From Rhodobacter viridis (GTDB lineage: Bacteria > Pseudomonadota > Alphaproteobacteria > Rhodobacterales > Rhodobacteraceae), in the NCBI RefSeq assembly GCF_003217355.1, contig NZ_QJTK01000008.1:62001-126000 (forward strand): DNA of 64,000 bases. Direction: 5' to 3'. Positions 35,145 to 46,111 of this stretch are shown here, one piece after another (the first letter of the stretch is position 1; each line of letters opens with the position of its first letter). The position numbers and the translations under genes were made by a program. The notes below the pieces were generated by a model. It was not told the origin of the DNA. It searched no databases and saw only the letters and a list, made by a program, of their open reading frames with translations.

Positions 35145-37682
35145 ATGCAGAAAATCGCCGACTTCACCGAGTTCGTGGAACTCTCCCCCGCTGCGCCGGT
35201 GCAAGCCACCCGGCACGGCTGGCGGGCGAAGTGTCTGCAACGGTTGATCCGGCTCGATCTGCCGGTGCCGACGACGGTTGCGCTGCCGGTCGAAACGGTC
35301 CGCGCCATCGCCGCCGGACAGTTGCCCGACACCGCCCGCATCGCGGCGGTTTTCGGCAGTGATTTCCTTGTTTCCGTCCGCTCCAGCCCGGAAAACCCCG
35401 AATGGGGCGGGCCGGGGACGGTGTTGAATGTCGGCATGAACGACGCGATGCATGCGCGGATTTCCGACAGCCACGGGCGCGAGGCCGCCGATGCTCTTTA
35501 CCTGCGCTTCGTGCAAAGCTACGCCACCCATGTCGCGCGGCTTGACCCCGACATGTTCCACGCGGGCCCCGGCGAAGGCGCGCTGGCGGCCGCGCTTTCG
35601 GCCTATCATGCCGAAACCGACGAGCCTTTCCCGCAAGACCCCGCCCGGCAACTGGCCGAGGTGCTGCGCTCGATGTCGCGGGCCTGGGAGGGCACGACGG
35701 CGCGGCTGCTTCGCCAGGCCAAGGGGGCGCCGCCCGATGCGGTGCTCGGCCTTCTGGTGCAGCGCATGGCCTTGGGGATCGGGCCGGGGATTTCCGGCTC
35801 GGGCACGATGCAATTCGTCGACAGCGTCACCGGCGCGCCGCGGATCATGGGCCGGTTTCGCGGCCAGTCGCAGGGGCGCTCGATTTCCGATGACACGCTG
35901 TTTCTGACCCGCGATCCGCGCGGGCTGTCGCTGGAAGAACTGGCGCCCGAGCTGTTTGCGGTGCTGCGCGGCTATGGCAGCGCCTGCCGGGCGCGGCTGC
36001 GCGAGGAAATGCAGCTGGAATTCGCCGTCGAGGGCGGTCGGATTTCGGTGATCGACGCGGTGCGCGTCGCGCGGTCTGCCCGGGCGACGGTGAAGATCGC
36101 GGTGGCTTTGGCCGAGGACGGGATCATCACCCGCGAGGATGCGCTCTTGCGTGTCGAACCCCGGGCGCTGACGGAACTGCTGCATTATCAAGTGGATCCG
36201 CGCGCGCCGCGTGACCGCTTTGCCCGTGGCATCGCGGCCAGCCCCGGCGCCGCCGTGGGCCGGATCGTCTTCACCGCCACCGCCGCGCAGGCCAGCGCCG
36301 CCCGTGGCGAGCCCTGTATCCTCGTGCGGCGCGAAACCGGCCCCGAGGATATCCGGGGGATGCATGCGGCCGTTGCTGTGCTGACCGAACGCGGCGGCAT
36401 GACCTCGCACGCCGCGGTGATCGCCCGCGGTCTGGGTCTGCCCTGCATCGTCGGCTGCACCGAGGTGCAGATCAACGCCCGTGACCGCAGCTTGCGCGGC
36501 CCCGATGGTCGCACCTTCCTTGAAGGCGAGCTGATCACGGTGGACGGCAGCAATGGCGAAGTGCTGGCGGGCGCGGCCGAGATGCTGGAACCGGCGCTCG
36601 ATGACGGGTTCCGTACGCTCTTGCGCTGGGCCGAGACGGTCTGCGACATCGGCATTCGCGCCAATGCCGACACGCCCGACGATGCCCGCACCGCGCGGAT
36701 GTTCGACGCCGATGGCATCGGGCTGTGCCGGACCGAGCATATGTTCTTTGATGAAGACCGCCTGACGGTGATGCGCGAGATGATCTTTGCCGATACACCG
36801 AATGATCGGCGGGTGGCGCTTGATCGTTTGTTGCCGATGCAACGCGCGGACTTCATTGCGCTTTTCGACATCATGGCGGGGCAGCCCGTCTGCATCCGGC
36901 TGTTTGACCCGCCGCTGCACGAATTCCTGCCGCATGACCGCGAGGGGCTGCGCGAGCTGGCCGAGGCGCTCGACCGGCCGCTCTCCGAAGTGACCCGGCG
37001 CGTCGAGGCTTTGTCGGAATTCAACCCGATGCTGGGGATGCGCGGCGTGCGTCTGGGCGTGACCGTGCCCGAAATCTACGACATGCAGGCCCGCGCGATC
37101 TTCGAGGCGACCGTCGAGGCCAGCCGCCGCGGCGCCCCGGTGGTGCCCGAGGTGATGATCCCGCTCGTCTCTGCCGCGCGCGAGGTCGAGATCGTCAAGA
37201 CCCGGATCGATGCCGTGGCCAGCGCCGTGCGCACCGAGATGAAGGCGGATTTCGCCTATCGTCTGGGGGTGATGGTGGAAACGCCGCGCGCCGCGCTGCG
37301 GGCGGGCGAGATCGCGCAACATGCGAATTTCCTGTCCTTCGGGACGAACGACCTGACGCAGATGACCTATGGCCTCTCGCGCGACGATGCTGGCCGGTTC
37401 ATGTCGGCTTACGTCAACCAGCACGTCTATGCCGAGGATCCGTTCCACATCCTCGATGTCGAAGGGGTGGGGGAATTGTTGCTCATGGGCGCCTCGCGCG
37501 GCAAGGCGGCGCGGCGGGATGTGACCATCTCGGTCTGTGGTGAACACGGCGGTAACCCCGAATCAATCGCCTTCTGTCGGGCCGCCGGATTCGACTACGT
37601 GTCCTGTTCACCCTTCCGGGTGCCGGTTGCCCGGCTTGCAGGCGCACATTTCGCGCTTCTGGCCCCCAGGAATCGGTTTTGA
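35145..37682 (+). CDS. ppdK: Pyruvate, phosphate dikinase (PEP-utilising enzyme)
   Basis: An 845-residue enzyme interconverting pyruvate, ATP and phosphate with PEP, AMP and pyrophosphate. The N-terminal ATP-grasp part has VSVRSSPENPEWGGPGTV. The swivelling domain carries the phosphohistidine in GGMTSHAAVIARG. The C-terminal TIM barrel shows GIGLCRTEHMF, LSFGTNDLTQMTYGLSRDD and the catalytic Cys in CGEHGG. It is slightly shorter than usual (about 880), mostly in the first 100 residues, so a related PEP-utilising kinase cannot be fully excluded. In a window that also encodes pyc, it would give a second pyruvate-to-C3/C4 node. Confidence 0.87.
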   Translation: MQKIADFTEFVELSPAAPVQATRHGWRAKCLQRLIRLDLPVPTTVALPVETVRAIAAGQLPDTARIAAVFGSDFLVSVRSSPENPEWGGPGTVLNVGMNDAMHARISDSHGREAADALYLRFVQSYATHVARLDPDMFHAGPGEGALAAALSAYHAETDEPFPQDPARQLAEVLRSMSRAWEGTTARLLRQAKGAPPDAVLGLLVQRMALGIGPGISGSGTMQFVDSVTGAPRIMGRFRGQSQGRSISDDTLFLTRDPRGLSLEELAPELFAVLRGYGSACRARLREEMQLEFAVEGGRISVIDAVRVARSARATVKIAVALAEDGIITREDALLRVEPRALTELLHYQVDPRAPRDRFARGIAASPGAAVGRIVFTATAAQASAARGEPCILVRRETGPEDIRGMHAAVAVLTERGGMTSHAAVIARGLGLPCIVGCTEVQINARDRSLRGPDGRTFLEGELITVDGSNGEVLAGAAEMLEPALDDGFRTLLRWAETVCDIGIRANADTPDDARTARMFDADGIGLCRTEHMFFDEDRLTVMREMIFADTPNDRRVALDRLLPMQRADFIALFDIMAGQPVCIRLFDPPLHEFLPHDREGLRELAEALDRPLSEVTRRVEALSEFNPMLGMRGVRLGVTVPEIYDMQARAIFEATVEASRRGAPVVPEVMIPLVSAAREVEIVKTRIDAVASAVRTEMKADFAYRLGVMVETPRAALRAGEIAQHANFLSFGTNDLTQMTYGLSRDDAGRFMSAYVNQHVYAEDPFHILDVEGVGELLLMGASRGKAARRDVTISVCGEHGGNPESIAFCRAAGFDYVSCSPFRVPVARLAGAHFALLAPRNRF

Positions 37683-37735
37683 CGCAAAATGTTGCGTGAA
37701 AACGAGGTTAACGGAACAAAACCTCTGGTGTTTTT
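37682..37735 (+). terminator. Two small hairpins after ppdK
   Basis: ACGCAA/TTGCGT (37682-37697) and GAGGTT/AACCTC (37704-37725) are followed by TTTTT at 37731-37735. This is a plausible terminator in the 245-bp gap before the SleB-type gene; the rest of the gap shows no further recognisable site. Confidence 0.5.
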
Positions 37736-37927
37736 CTTGCGTTACCTTTAGTCGCATTCAGTAACCCGAGGGGTGAGTCGGGCCCTTCGTTTGCGCGGAT
37801 TTCCGCCGCTTTTGCGGTGGAATGTGACCGCGCGCTTTCGCTTGGTGGACATCTTCATCTTTGCTGGGCTATGCCCATGCCGTCGCGGTCCTTGGGCCGG
37901 GGCGATTGTCCTTATCGAAAGAAGATC

Positions 37928-38629
37928 ATGTCAGCGCTGAAAAGCTGGACTGGGGGAGCGATGATCCTCCTGGCCCTCGCCGGAGGCTCGCGTGCCGAAA
38001 CGACGGTAAGCCAGTCGAACGATCCGACGGCGGTTGCCGAACAGGGGCTCGTGCAGCTTCTGTTCCAGGAACGGGTGGGATTGAGTTCGGTTCCCCCCGA
38101 CAGGGTAGCCGCCATCACTGCCGCTCCCGAGAAGCGGAGTTGGCCCTGGAGCCGCGAAAAGGCCGTCGAGACGCCCGCCGAAATCAGCGAGGCTTGGCTT
38201 GCCGCGCAGCCCCGCGCCCGCGGAGATGCGCAATTTCAATGCCTTGCGCAGACAATCTATCACGAAGCCCGCGGCGAAAGCGTGCAGGGGCAGGTCGCGG
38301 TGGCCGAGGTGGTGCTGAACCGGCTCGAAGATCCGCGGTTTCCGAAGACGATCTGCGGCGTGGTCGGGCAGGGCGGTCACGGCGGCTGTGCCTTCAGCTG
38401 GACCTGTGATGGCCGTTCCGATCTGGCCAGCGACCGAGAGGCCTGGGATCAGGCCGCCAAGATCGCCCGCGCGATGATCGATGGCGCGCCGCGGCATCTG
38501 ACCGCCGGGGCGACCTTCTTCCACACACGCGGCGTGCGTCCGACCTGGACGCGCAGCTTCGAGCGCACGGCGCAGATCGGCGCGCATACCTTCTATCGCC
38601 GCGCCTTGCAGACAGCGGCGCTCCAGTAG
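37928..38629 (+). CDS. Cell-wall hydrolase, SleB family
   Basis: A 233-residue exported protein. A signal peptide (GGAMILLALAGGSRA) is followed by a linker and the Hydrolase_2 (SleB) domain from about residue 100: CLAQTIYHEARGES with the catalytic Glu, VAEVVLNRLEDPRFP, and GGCAFSWTCDG. Such enzymes cut the glycan strand of peptidoglycan like lytic transglycosylases; in non-sporeformers the role is cell-wall remodelling. The start ATG 37928 has GAAAGAAG upstream. Confidence 0.87.
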   Translation: MSALKSWTGGAMILLALAGGSRAETTVSQSNDPTAVAEQGLVQLLFQERVGLSSVPPDRVAAITAAPEKRSWPWSREKAVETPAEISEAWLAAQPRARGDAQFQCLAQTIYHEARGESVQGQVAVAEVVLNRLEDPRFPKTICGVVGQGGHGGCAFSWTCDGRSDLASDREAWDQAAKIARAMIDGAPRHLTAGATFFHTRGVRPTWTRSFERTAQIGAHTFYRRALQTAALQ

Positions 38630-38712
38630 GTCGCAACCGCCGTCGCGAATGACGTTTCGGGGTGGGCTTCGGTTCGCCCCGTTTCTATATCTGGGGGCGA
38701 AAGGTGGCCTTC

Positions 38713-39624
38713 ATGCACTCCGACACGTCTCTTGCTTTCGCCCATCCCGAAGAGCGCGCGCTCGCCTCGGCGCCCGCCGATCCGCGCGACCGGATCAGCC
38801 TGCGCGACCACGTGGTGCTGGCCGATATCGGCGCCTTCCAGCAAGAGCGCGGCCATGGCCAGCGGCTGAATTTCAACGTCGTGGTCGAGGTGACGCCCGA
38901 GACGGGGCCGCTCGAAGACGATGTGGATCGCATCCTGTCCTATGACCGCATCACCGAGGCGATTGCGGCGGAACTGGCTGCCGAGCGGCTCAATCTGCTT
39001 GAAACGCTTGCCGAGCGGGTGGCCGAGCGGATCCTGGCGCAGCCCCGCGCGATGCGGGTTTTCGTGCGCATCGAGAAGCTCGACCGTGGTCCGGGGGCGC
39101 TTGGCGTCGAGATCGTGCGCTCGCGGGCCTCGGTGCCGGTGAAGGCGCTCGACGAGGATGCGACGCTGCACCCCGTCGTGGCCTATCTGTCGAATGATGT
39201 GATCGCGGCGCCGGATCTGGCCGAACGGCTCGACCGGCTGGCGGCCTCGGGTGTGCCGGTGATTCTGGCCGTGGGCATGCCTGCCGCGACCCCGCCCGAG
39301 ACGGGCCACCGGCCGACGCAGCGGCGCATCGATCTGCTGGCGATCGAGCAGAACGCCTGGGTGCTGGCCGCGCGCGATCCGCGCTGCGTCGTGGTGGCGA
39401 CGCGGACCGAGATCGACTGGGCGATGCGGCGCGGTCAGATGCTGGTCTGGGCGCCCTCAAAGATCGTTCTGGATGCCGTCGACGGCCCGAAGGGCGCCGT
39501 GCGCGACACCGGCACGCTGATCCTGTGGCTGGCCGAGCAGATGGCCGCGACCCGGCTCGAGCTTCACGGCGATGTTTCAGCCCCGGCGGGAAGTCGCGTG
39601 CCGGTGGTTTCGATCGCGCCTTGA
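38713..39624 (+). CDS. folB: Dihydroneopterin aldolase (FolB) with an extra C-terminal domain
   Basis: A 303-residue protein. Residues about 20-140 are a FolB domain (RISLRDHVVLADIGAFQQER; LSYDRITEAI; ETLAERVAERIL; VRIEKLDRG) that splits dihydroneopterin in folate synthesis. A normal FolB is about 120 residues; here another 160 follow (from HPVVAYLSNDVIAA to the end), with a Rossmann-like pattern I do not recognise. ATG 38713 has AAGGTGG upstream. folP lies 48 bp downstream, so the pathway context is clear. Confidence 0.88.
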   Translation: MHSDTSLAFAHPEERALASAPADPRDRISLRDHVVLADIGAFQQERGHGQRLNFNVVVEVTPETGPLEDDVDRILSYDRITEAIAAELAAERLNLLETLAERVAERILAQPRAMRVFVRIEKLDRGPGALGVEIVRSRASVPVKALDEDATLHPVVAYLSNDVIAAPDLAERLDRLAASGVPVILAVGMPAATPPETGHRPTQRRIDLLAIEQNAWVLAARDPRCVVVATRTEIDWAMRRGQMLVWAPSKIVLDAVDGPKGAVRDTGTLILWLAEQMAATRLELHGDVSAPAGSRVPVVSIAP

Positions 39625-39672
39625 GCGCCGCTTCACCTTGCCAAGCGGCGGCTCTTTGGCGAAGAGAGACGC

Positions 39673-40689
39673 ATGAAAACCTGGTTTCGTCCCATCGCCC
39701 AGACCGATGTCGTCCGGCCCGCCACGGCCCTGCCGCTGGCCGGAGGCTGGTGCTGGTTCACCCATGCCGAAGTTTTGACGCGCGCCGGCTCGCAAGGGCT
39801 TGTCGCTGCCGCTGACCTGCCGGCCGAGGTGTTGACGCGGCTCACCGCCCCGCGGGCGCCGCTGGCGGGGATCGCCTTTGACCGGCCCTCGGTCATGGGC
39901 ATTCTGAACGTGACGCCCGACAGCTTTTCCGATGGTGGCCGGTTCGACGCGCCCGATGCGGCGCTGGCGCAAGCGCTGGCGCTTGCCGCGGCCGGGGCCG
40001 ACATTCTCGACATCGGCGGCGAGTCGACCCGTCCCGGCGCGGCGGAAGTGCCCGTCGCGGAGGAGATTTCCCGCACCGCCCCGGTGATCGCCGCCTTGCG
40101 TGCGCAGGGCTTCGCGCCGCCGATCTCGATCGACACCCGCAAGGCCGCGGTGGCCGAGGCTGCGGTGGCGGCGGGGGCGGGGCTGGTGAACGACGTTTCG
40201 GCGATGCTCTTTGACGGGGCGATGGCGGCGACGGTGGCGGGATCGGACGCCGCTCTGTGCTTGATGCATGCCCAGGGCACACCCGCGACGATGCAGGCCG
40301 AGCCGCGCTATGACGATGTGCTGCTGGATGTTTACGAGCATCTGGAGGCGCGGGTGCTGGCCGCCGAAGCGGCGGGGATCGACCGGTCCCGCGTGCTGCT
40401 TGATCCCGGCATCGGCTTTGGCAAGACGGTCGCGCATAACCTGACGCTGCTGCGGGGGCTGTCGCTGTTTCATGGCTTGGGCTGCCCGATCTTGCTCGGG
40501 GTCTCGCGCAAGCGCTTCATCGGCACCATCGCCGGGGTCGATCAGGCCGATGCGCGCGCCCCCGGAACGCTGGCCGTGACGCTGGCGGGGCTTGCGCAGG
40601 GGGTGCAGATGCACCGGGTTCACGACGTTGCCGAGATCGCCCAAGGCATCCGGCTTTTTGACGCTATCACAAGGGGTTATGCGCCATGA
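39673..40689 (+). CDS. folP: Dihydropteroate synthase FolP
   Basis: A 338-residue enzyme joining p-aminobenzoate to dihydropterin pyrophosphate, the target of sulfonamides. Signatures are [32 protein letters not shown] and the C-terminal GVSRKRFIG. About 70 residues precede the usual start of the family ([20 protein letters not shown]), a Rhodobacter-type extension. The stop overlaps the glmM start (ATGA). Confidence 0.96.
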   Translation: MKTWFRPIAQTDVVRPATALPLAGGWCWFTHAEVLTRAGSQGLVAAADLPAEVLTRLTAPRAPLAGIAFDRPSVMGILNVTPDSFSDGGRFDAPDAALAQALALAAAGADILDIGGESTRPGAAEVPVAEEISRTAPVIAALRAQGFAPPISIDTRKAAVAEAAVAAGAGLVNDVSAMLFDGAMAATVAGSDAALCLMHAQGTPATMQAEPRYDDVLLDVYEHLEARVLAAEAAGIDRSRVLLDPGIGFGKTVAHNLTLLRGLSLFHGLGCPILLGVSRKRFIGTIAGVDQADARAPGTLAVTLAGLAQGVQMHRVHDVAEIAQGIRLFDAITRGYAP

Positions 40690-42032
40690 CGCGGAAACTG
40701 TTCGGCACCGACGGGGTTCGGGGCGAGGCCAATACCTGGCCGATGACGGCGGAAATGGCGCTGAAACTGGGCGCGGCGGCGGGTCGGTATTTCCGTCGCG
40801 ACGGGCGCAACGGGCATCGCGTGGTGATCGGCAAGGACACGCGGCTGTCGGGCTACATGCTCGAAAACGCGCTGACCGCCGGCCTCACGTCGACCGGGAT
40901 GAACGTGCTTTTGCTTGGTCCGGTGCCGACGCCTGCGGTCGGCTATTTGACCCGTTCGATGCGGGCGGATCTGGGGATCATGATCTCGGCCAGCCATAAC
41001 CCTGCAAAAGACAATGGAATCAAGTTTTTCGGTCCAGATGGCTTCAAGCTTTCGGACGAGGCCGAGATGGAGATCGAGGCGCTCGTTGCGGGGGAAGTCC
41101 GTCTGGCGCAGCCGCAGAACATCGGGCGCGCGAAGCGGATCGACGACTGGCTCGGCCGCTATGTCGAATATGCCAAGACCACCTTTCCGGCGCGCGACCT
41201 TCTTTCGGGGCTGAAGGTCGTCGTCGATTGCGCGAATGGCGCCGCCTACAAGGCCGCGCCGCAGGTGTTGTGGGAACTGGGCTGCGAGGTGATCGAGGTT
41301 GGCACGAAGCCGAACGGCCTGAACATCAACGAGAAATGCGGTTCGACCTACACCCAGACCGCGGCCGAGGCGGTGGTGACGCATGGGGCGGATCTGGGGA
41401 TTGCGCTCGACGGCGATGCCGACCGGGTGATGATCCTCGACGAGCACGGCATGGTGGCCGATGGCGATCAGATCATGGCGCTTTTTGCCTCGCGCTGGGC
41501 CGAGGCCGGGCTTTTGCGCGGTGGCGCCCTCGTTGCCACGGTGATGTCGAACCTTGGTCTGGAACGCTTTCTCACCGGGCGCGGGGTCGGGCTTGAACGC
41601 ACGGCGGTCGGCGATCGCTATGTGGTCGAGCGGATGCGCGCGGGCGGTTTCAACCTTGGCGGCGAGCAATCGGGCCATATCGTGATGACCGATTACGCAA
41701 CGACGGGCGACGGTCTGATGGCGGGGCTGCAATTTCTGGCCGCGATGGCCGAGACCGGACAACGCGCCTCGGAACTGACCCGGCAATTCGAAACCGTGCC
41801 GCAGATGTTGAAAAACGTAAAGTTCAAGGCTGGGCAGTTACCGCTTGAGAACGAAAACGTTCGAAAAGTGATAGCCGCTGCGGAGGACAAGATCGCCGGT
41901 CAGGGCCGGATCCTGATCCGGAAATCGGGTACCGAACCGCTCATCCGGGTGATGGCCGAATGCGAAGATGCTGCTCTTCTGGCTGAAACGGTCGAGGGGA
42001 TCGTGGCGGCGGTCGAGCAGGCCACCGCCTGA
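40686..42032 (+). CDS. glmM: Phosphoglucosamine mutase GlmM
   Basis: A 448-residue enzyme converting glucosamine-6-phosphate to glucosamine-1-phosphate for UDP-GlcNAc and hence peptidoglycan and LPS. Motifs are [12 protein letters not shown], the phosphoserine loop [12 protein letters not shown], the metal loop DGDADR, the sugar loop GGEQSGHI and the phosphate loop [12 protein letters not shown]. It is coupled to folP by an ATGA overlap, the common folP-glmM order. Confidence 0.97.
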   Translation: MTRKLFGTDGVRGEANTWPMTAEMALKLGAAAGRYFRRDGRNGHRVVIGKDTRLSGYMLENALTAGLTSTGMNVLLLGPVPTPAVGYLTRSMRADLGIMISASHNPAKDNGIKFFGPDGFKLSDEAEMEIEALVAGEVRLAQPQNIGRAKRIDDWLGRYVEYAKTTFPARDLLSGLKVVVDCANGAAYKAAPQVLWELGCEVIEVGTKPNGLNINEKCGSTYTQTAAEAVVTHGADLGIALDGDADRVMILDEHGMVADGDQIMALFASRWAEAGLLRGGALVATVMSNLGLERFLTGRGVGLERTAVGDRYVVERMRAGGFNLGGEQSGHIVMTDYATTGDGLMAGLQFLAAMAETGQRASELTRQFETVPQMLKNVKFKAGQLPLENENVRKVIAAAEDKIAGQGRILIRKSGTEPLIRVMAECEDAALLAETVEGIVAAVEQATA

Positions 42033-42035
42033 GGG

Positions 42036-42404
42036 TTACAGCGTGACGGCGGCGTAAAGCCCGTAAACGGCGATCCCCGCCGTCACGATCACTCCGGCGA
42101 TCGGATAGCCGCCGCGCACGCCAAGGCGCAGGAGCGCCCGCAGCACGCCGAGCGTCCAGAGCGCATAAAGCCCGGCGACGACGCGCAGGAAGGGCATCAT
42201 CGCCCCGGGCGCCTCGGCGTAAAGCATCCCGGCAATCAGCACCACGGCGGGCACGACGAAGAGCATCACGCCAAACAGTCCAAGCCAGAATGTGTCGCCA
42301 AATCCGAGCCTTGCGCCGAAAAGATCAGCAAACCAGCCGGGGGTGAAGATCTTGGCGCGCTCGACCGCCAACGCCTCAAGCTGCTTTTCGTTCAATTCGC
42401 TCAT
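42036..42404 (-). CDS. Small membrane protein of unknown function
   Basis: A 122-residue protein with a short charged N-terminus (MSELNEKQLEALAVERAKIF) and about three hydrophobic helices (FWLGLFGVMLFVVPAVVLIA; VVAGLYALWTLGVLRALL; IAGVIVTAGIAVYGLYA). No family was recognised. ATG 42404 has a strong AAAGGAGAG site, which supports expression. It converges on glmM with 3 bp between stops. Confidence 0.72.
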   Translation of the reverse strand: MSELNEKQLEALAVERAKIFTPGWFADLFGARLGFGDTFWLGLFGVMLFVVPAVVLIAGMLYAEAPGAMMPFLRVVAGLYALWTLGVLRALLRLGVRGGYPIAGVIVTAGIAVYGLYAAVTL

Positions 42405-42433
42405 CGGTCTCTCCTTTGCGCCGACCCTGAACG

Positions 42434-42460
42434 AAAAAGGGGCGCCCCGCAAGGCGCCCC
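42434..42460 (-). terminator. Terminator of ilvC
   Basis: On the minus strand the stem GGGGCGCC/GGCGCCCC with a 6-nt loop is followed by TTTTT. It lies 22 bp after the ilvC stop. Confidence 0.88.
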
Positions 42461-42481
42461 CCGGAAGTCCTGTCGCGCGGA

Positions 42482-44083
<1,602 letters not shown>

Positions 44084-44087
<4 letters not shown>

Positions 44088-44542
44088 TCGCGCTCGATGA
44101 CATCGACCGCGCGATCCTGCGGGCGCTTTCTGACGATGCGACGCTGGGGGCAGGGGAGCTTGGCCGTCGGTTCGGGCTCTCGCAGCCTGCGGCCTGGCGA
44201 CGAGTTAGGCGGCTCGAAGAGGCCGGGGTGATCGCGGGGCGCCGCCTTGTGCTGGATCGGCAGGCGCTCGGCTTTGGCGTTACCGTCTTTCTGGGCATCA
44301 AACTTGCGACCAAGGGGCGGATTTCGTTTGAAGATTTCGAGCGCGCCGTGCAGGCGATCCCCGAGGTGCAGGTGGTGCAGCACGTTCTTGGCCGCTTCGA
44401 CTATCGGCTGCGCGTCGGCGCCCGCGACATTGCCGATTTCGAGCGCGTGCTGCGGCGCCGGATCATGACCCTGCCCGGGGTCGGGCAGATCGAGGCGAAT
44501 GTGATGCTGTCAGAGGAGCGCCGTCCGGGGCCGCTCGGCTAG
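44084..44542 (+). CDS. Lrp/AsnC family transcriptional regulator, second of pair
   Basis: A 152-residue homologue of the preceding protein that starts at GTG 44084 inside its stop (GTGA). The HTH reads LDDIDRAILRALSDDATLGA to QPAAWRRVRRLEEAGVIAG; the effector domain shows FLGIKLATKGRISFEDF and LPGVGQIEANVMLSE. The same length and tight overlap suggest duplication and possibly heteromers. Confidence 0.9.
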
Positions 44543-44597
44543 TTTTTGGACCGATTAATGCGTGAGCAATGCGGCGTCATTTTGTGCACTTCAGGTC

Positions 44598-44613
44598 TGG
44601 CCGCATTCTTGCT
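44598..44613 (+). promoter_or_regulatory. -24/-12 (sigma54-like) element upstream of ureD
   Basis: TGGCCGCATTCTTGCT has GG and GC in the exact spacing of sigma54 promoters (consensus TGGCAC-N5-TTGCW), mismatching only in the less conserved AC. The predicted start is near 44624. Urea genes of R. capsulatus are reported to be NtrC-dependent, although in this species NtrC is known to work with the housekeeping polymerase, so the element is a candidate only. Confidence 0.45.
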
Positions 44614-44635
44614 GTGATCCTCTGCCGTGCCTGAC

Positions 44636-45484
44636 ATGGACGCGCGCCCGCGCCGGGCGTTTGCTGTCGCCATGTTCGACTCTGCGCATCCGCCTCGTTT
44701 TCAGCGCAGCCACGGCCATGCCGCCGTGGCCTTCGACGGCGCACGTCTCAAAACCCTCGCGCAACGCGGCTCGGCGAAGGCCCTGTTGCCCCATGTGCGT
44801 GGCGTGCCGGAGGTGGTGTTTCTGAACACCTCGGGCGGTCTGACGGCGGGGGATACGCTGCGCTACGGGCTTGATCTGGACGGAGGTGCCAAGGTCGTGG
44901 CGACGACGCAGGCGGCCGAGCGCGCCTACCGGGCCGAGGGCGACGCCGCGCGGGTGACGGTCGCGCATCGGGTCGGGCAGGGGGGGTGGCTCGACTGGCT
45001 GCCGCAGGAAACGATCCTGTTTGATCGGGCGCGGCTGCATCGCGAGACCACGGTGGATCTGGCCCCTGATGCCGGGTGCCTGCTGCTCGAGGCGGTGGTT
45101 CTGGGTCGTGCCGCGATGGGCGAGACAGTGCAAGACTTGCACTTTTGCGACATTCGCTGCGTTTCGAGGGCCGGAAAAACAATATTTCTGGAACCTCTGC
45201 TGCATAATTCGAACATTCAAGCCAAGGGCCCGCGTGCGGCGCTGCTTGGCTCTGCGCGCGCATTCGCGACGCTTGTTCTGTGTGCGCAGGGGGCGGAAGA
45301 CGCGGTCGGTCAAGCGCGTGCAGCCTTGACGGTGCCCGGTGTCGAGGCCGCCGCTTCGGGCTTTGACGGCAAATGCGTGGTGCGATTGCTGGCCGAGGAT
45401 GGTTGGCCGCTGCGCAAACAGATCCTGCAACTGATGGGCGCATTGCGGCGGGGCAGTCCCCCGCCGCGCGTCTGGCAAACCTGA
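44636..45484 (+). CDS. ureD: Urease accessory protein UreD
   Basis: About 282 residues. UreD is the scaffold that binds urease apoprotein and recruits UreF and UreG for nickel insertion. The family sequence is visible in LAQRGSAKALLPHV, FLNTSGGLTAGDTLRYGLDL and TTQAAERAYRA. Starts GTG 44627, ATG 44636 and ATG 44672 are all in frame; none has a clear ribosome-binding site, and 44672 (MFDSAHPPRFQRSHG) would fit a promoter at 44598-44613 best. First gene of the urease operon. Confidence 0.93.
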   Translation: MDARPRRAFAVAMFDSAHPPRFQRSHGHAAVAFDGARLKTLAQRGSAKALLPHVRGVPEVVFLNTSGGLTAGDTLRYGLDLDGGAKVVATTQAAERAYRAEGDAARVTVAHRVGQGGWLDWLPQETILFDRARLHRETTVDLAPDAGCLLLEAVVLGRAAMGETVQDLHFCDIRCVSRAGKTIFLEPLLHNSNIQAKGPRAALLGSARAFATLVLCAQGAEDAVGQARAALTVPGVEAAASGFDGKCVVRLLAEDGWPLRKQILQLMGALRRGSPPPRVWQT

Positions 45485-45493
45485 GGGGACAAG

Positions 45494-45796
45494 ATGAACC
45501 TGAGCCCGCGTGAAAAGGAAAAGCTGCTCGTCAGCCTTGCCGCCATGGTGGCGCGGAACCGGCTGGAGCGGGGGGTGAAGCTCAACCACCCGGAAGCCAT
45601 TGCGATCATTTCAGATTTCGTCGTTGAAGGCGCGCGCGAGGGCCGCACGGTCGCTGACCTCATGGAGGCGGGCGCCCATGTCATCGCGCGCGAGCAGTGC
45701 ATGGAGGGGATCGCCGAGATGATCCACTCGATCCAGGTCGAGGCGACCTTTCCCGACGGCACCAAACTTGTCACCGTCCATCACCCGATCCGTTGA
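45494..45796 (+). CDS. ureA: Urease gamma subunit UreA
   Basis: A 100-residue structural subunit, full length for the family: [20 protein letters not shown] at the start, [15 protein letters not shown] and [18 protein letters not shown] at the end. It starts nine bases after ureD with GAGGGGACA upstream. UreA, UreB and UreC are separate genes here, as in most proteobacteria. Confidence 0.98.
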   Translation: MNLSPREKEKLLVSLAAMVARNRLERGVKLNHPEAIAIISDFVVEGAREGRTVADLMEAGAHVIAREQCMEGIAEMIHSIQVEATFPDGTKLVTVHHPIR

Positions 45797-45805
45797 GGTA
45801 AGCCC

Positions 45806-46111
45806 ATGATACCCGGAGAAATCTTCCCCGCCGATGGGGACATCGAACTGAACGCGGGGGCAACCGCGATCACGCTGATGGTGGCCAATACGGGAGATCG
45901 CCCGGTGCAAGTGGGCTCACATTACCATTTCGCCGAAACGAACCCGGATCTGTCCTTTGATCGCAACGCCGCGCGGGGCTATCGTCTTGATATCGCAGCG
46001 GGAACGGCCGTGCGCTTCGAGCCGGGCCAGACCCGTGAAGTGAGTCTCGTGCCGTTTGCCGGGGCCCGCCGTGTCTTCGGGTTCAATGCCACAGTGATGG
46101 GGGAACTCTGA
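45806..46111 (+). CDS. ureB: Urease beta subunit UreB
   Basis: A 101-residue structural subunit with the typical start [26 protein letters not shown] and the [14 protein letters not shown] [16 protein letters not shown]. Its stop overlaps the ureC start by one base (TGATG), ensuring balanced synthesis. Confidence 0.98.
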   Translation: MIPGEIFPADGDIELNAGATAITLMVANTGDRPVQVGSHYHFAETNPDLSFDRNAARGYRLDIAAGTAVRFEPGQTREVSLVPFAGARRVFGFNATVMGEL

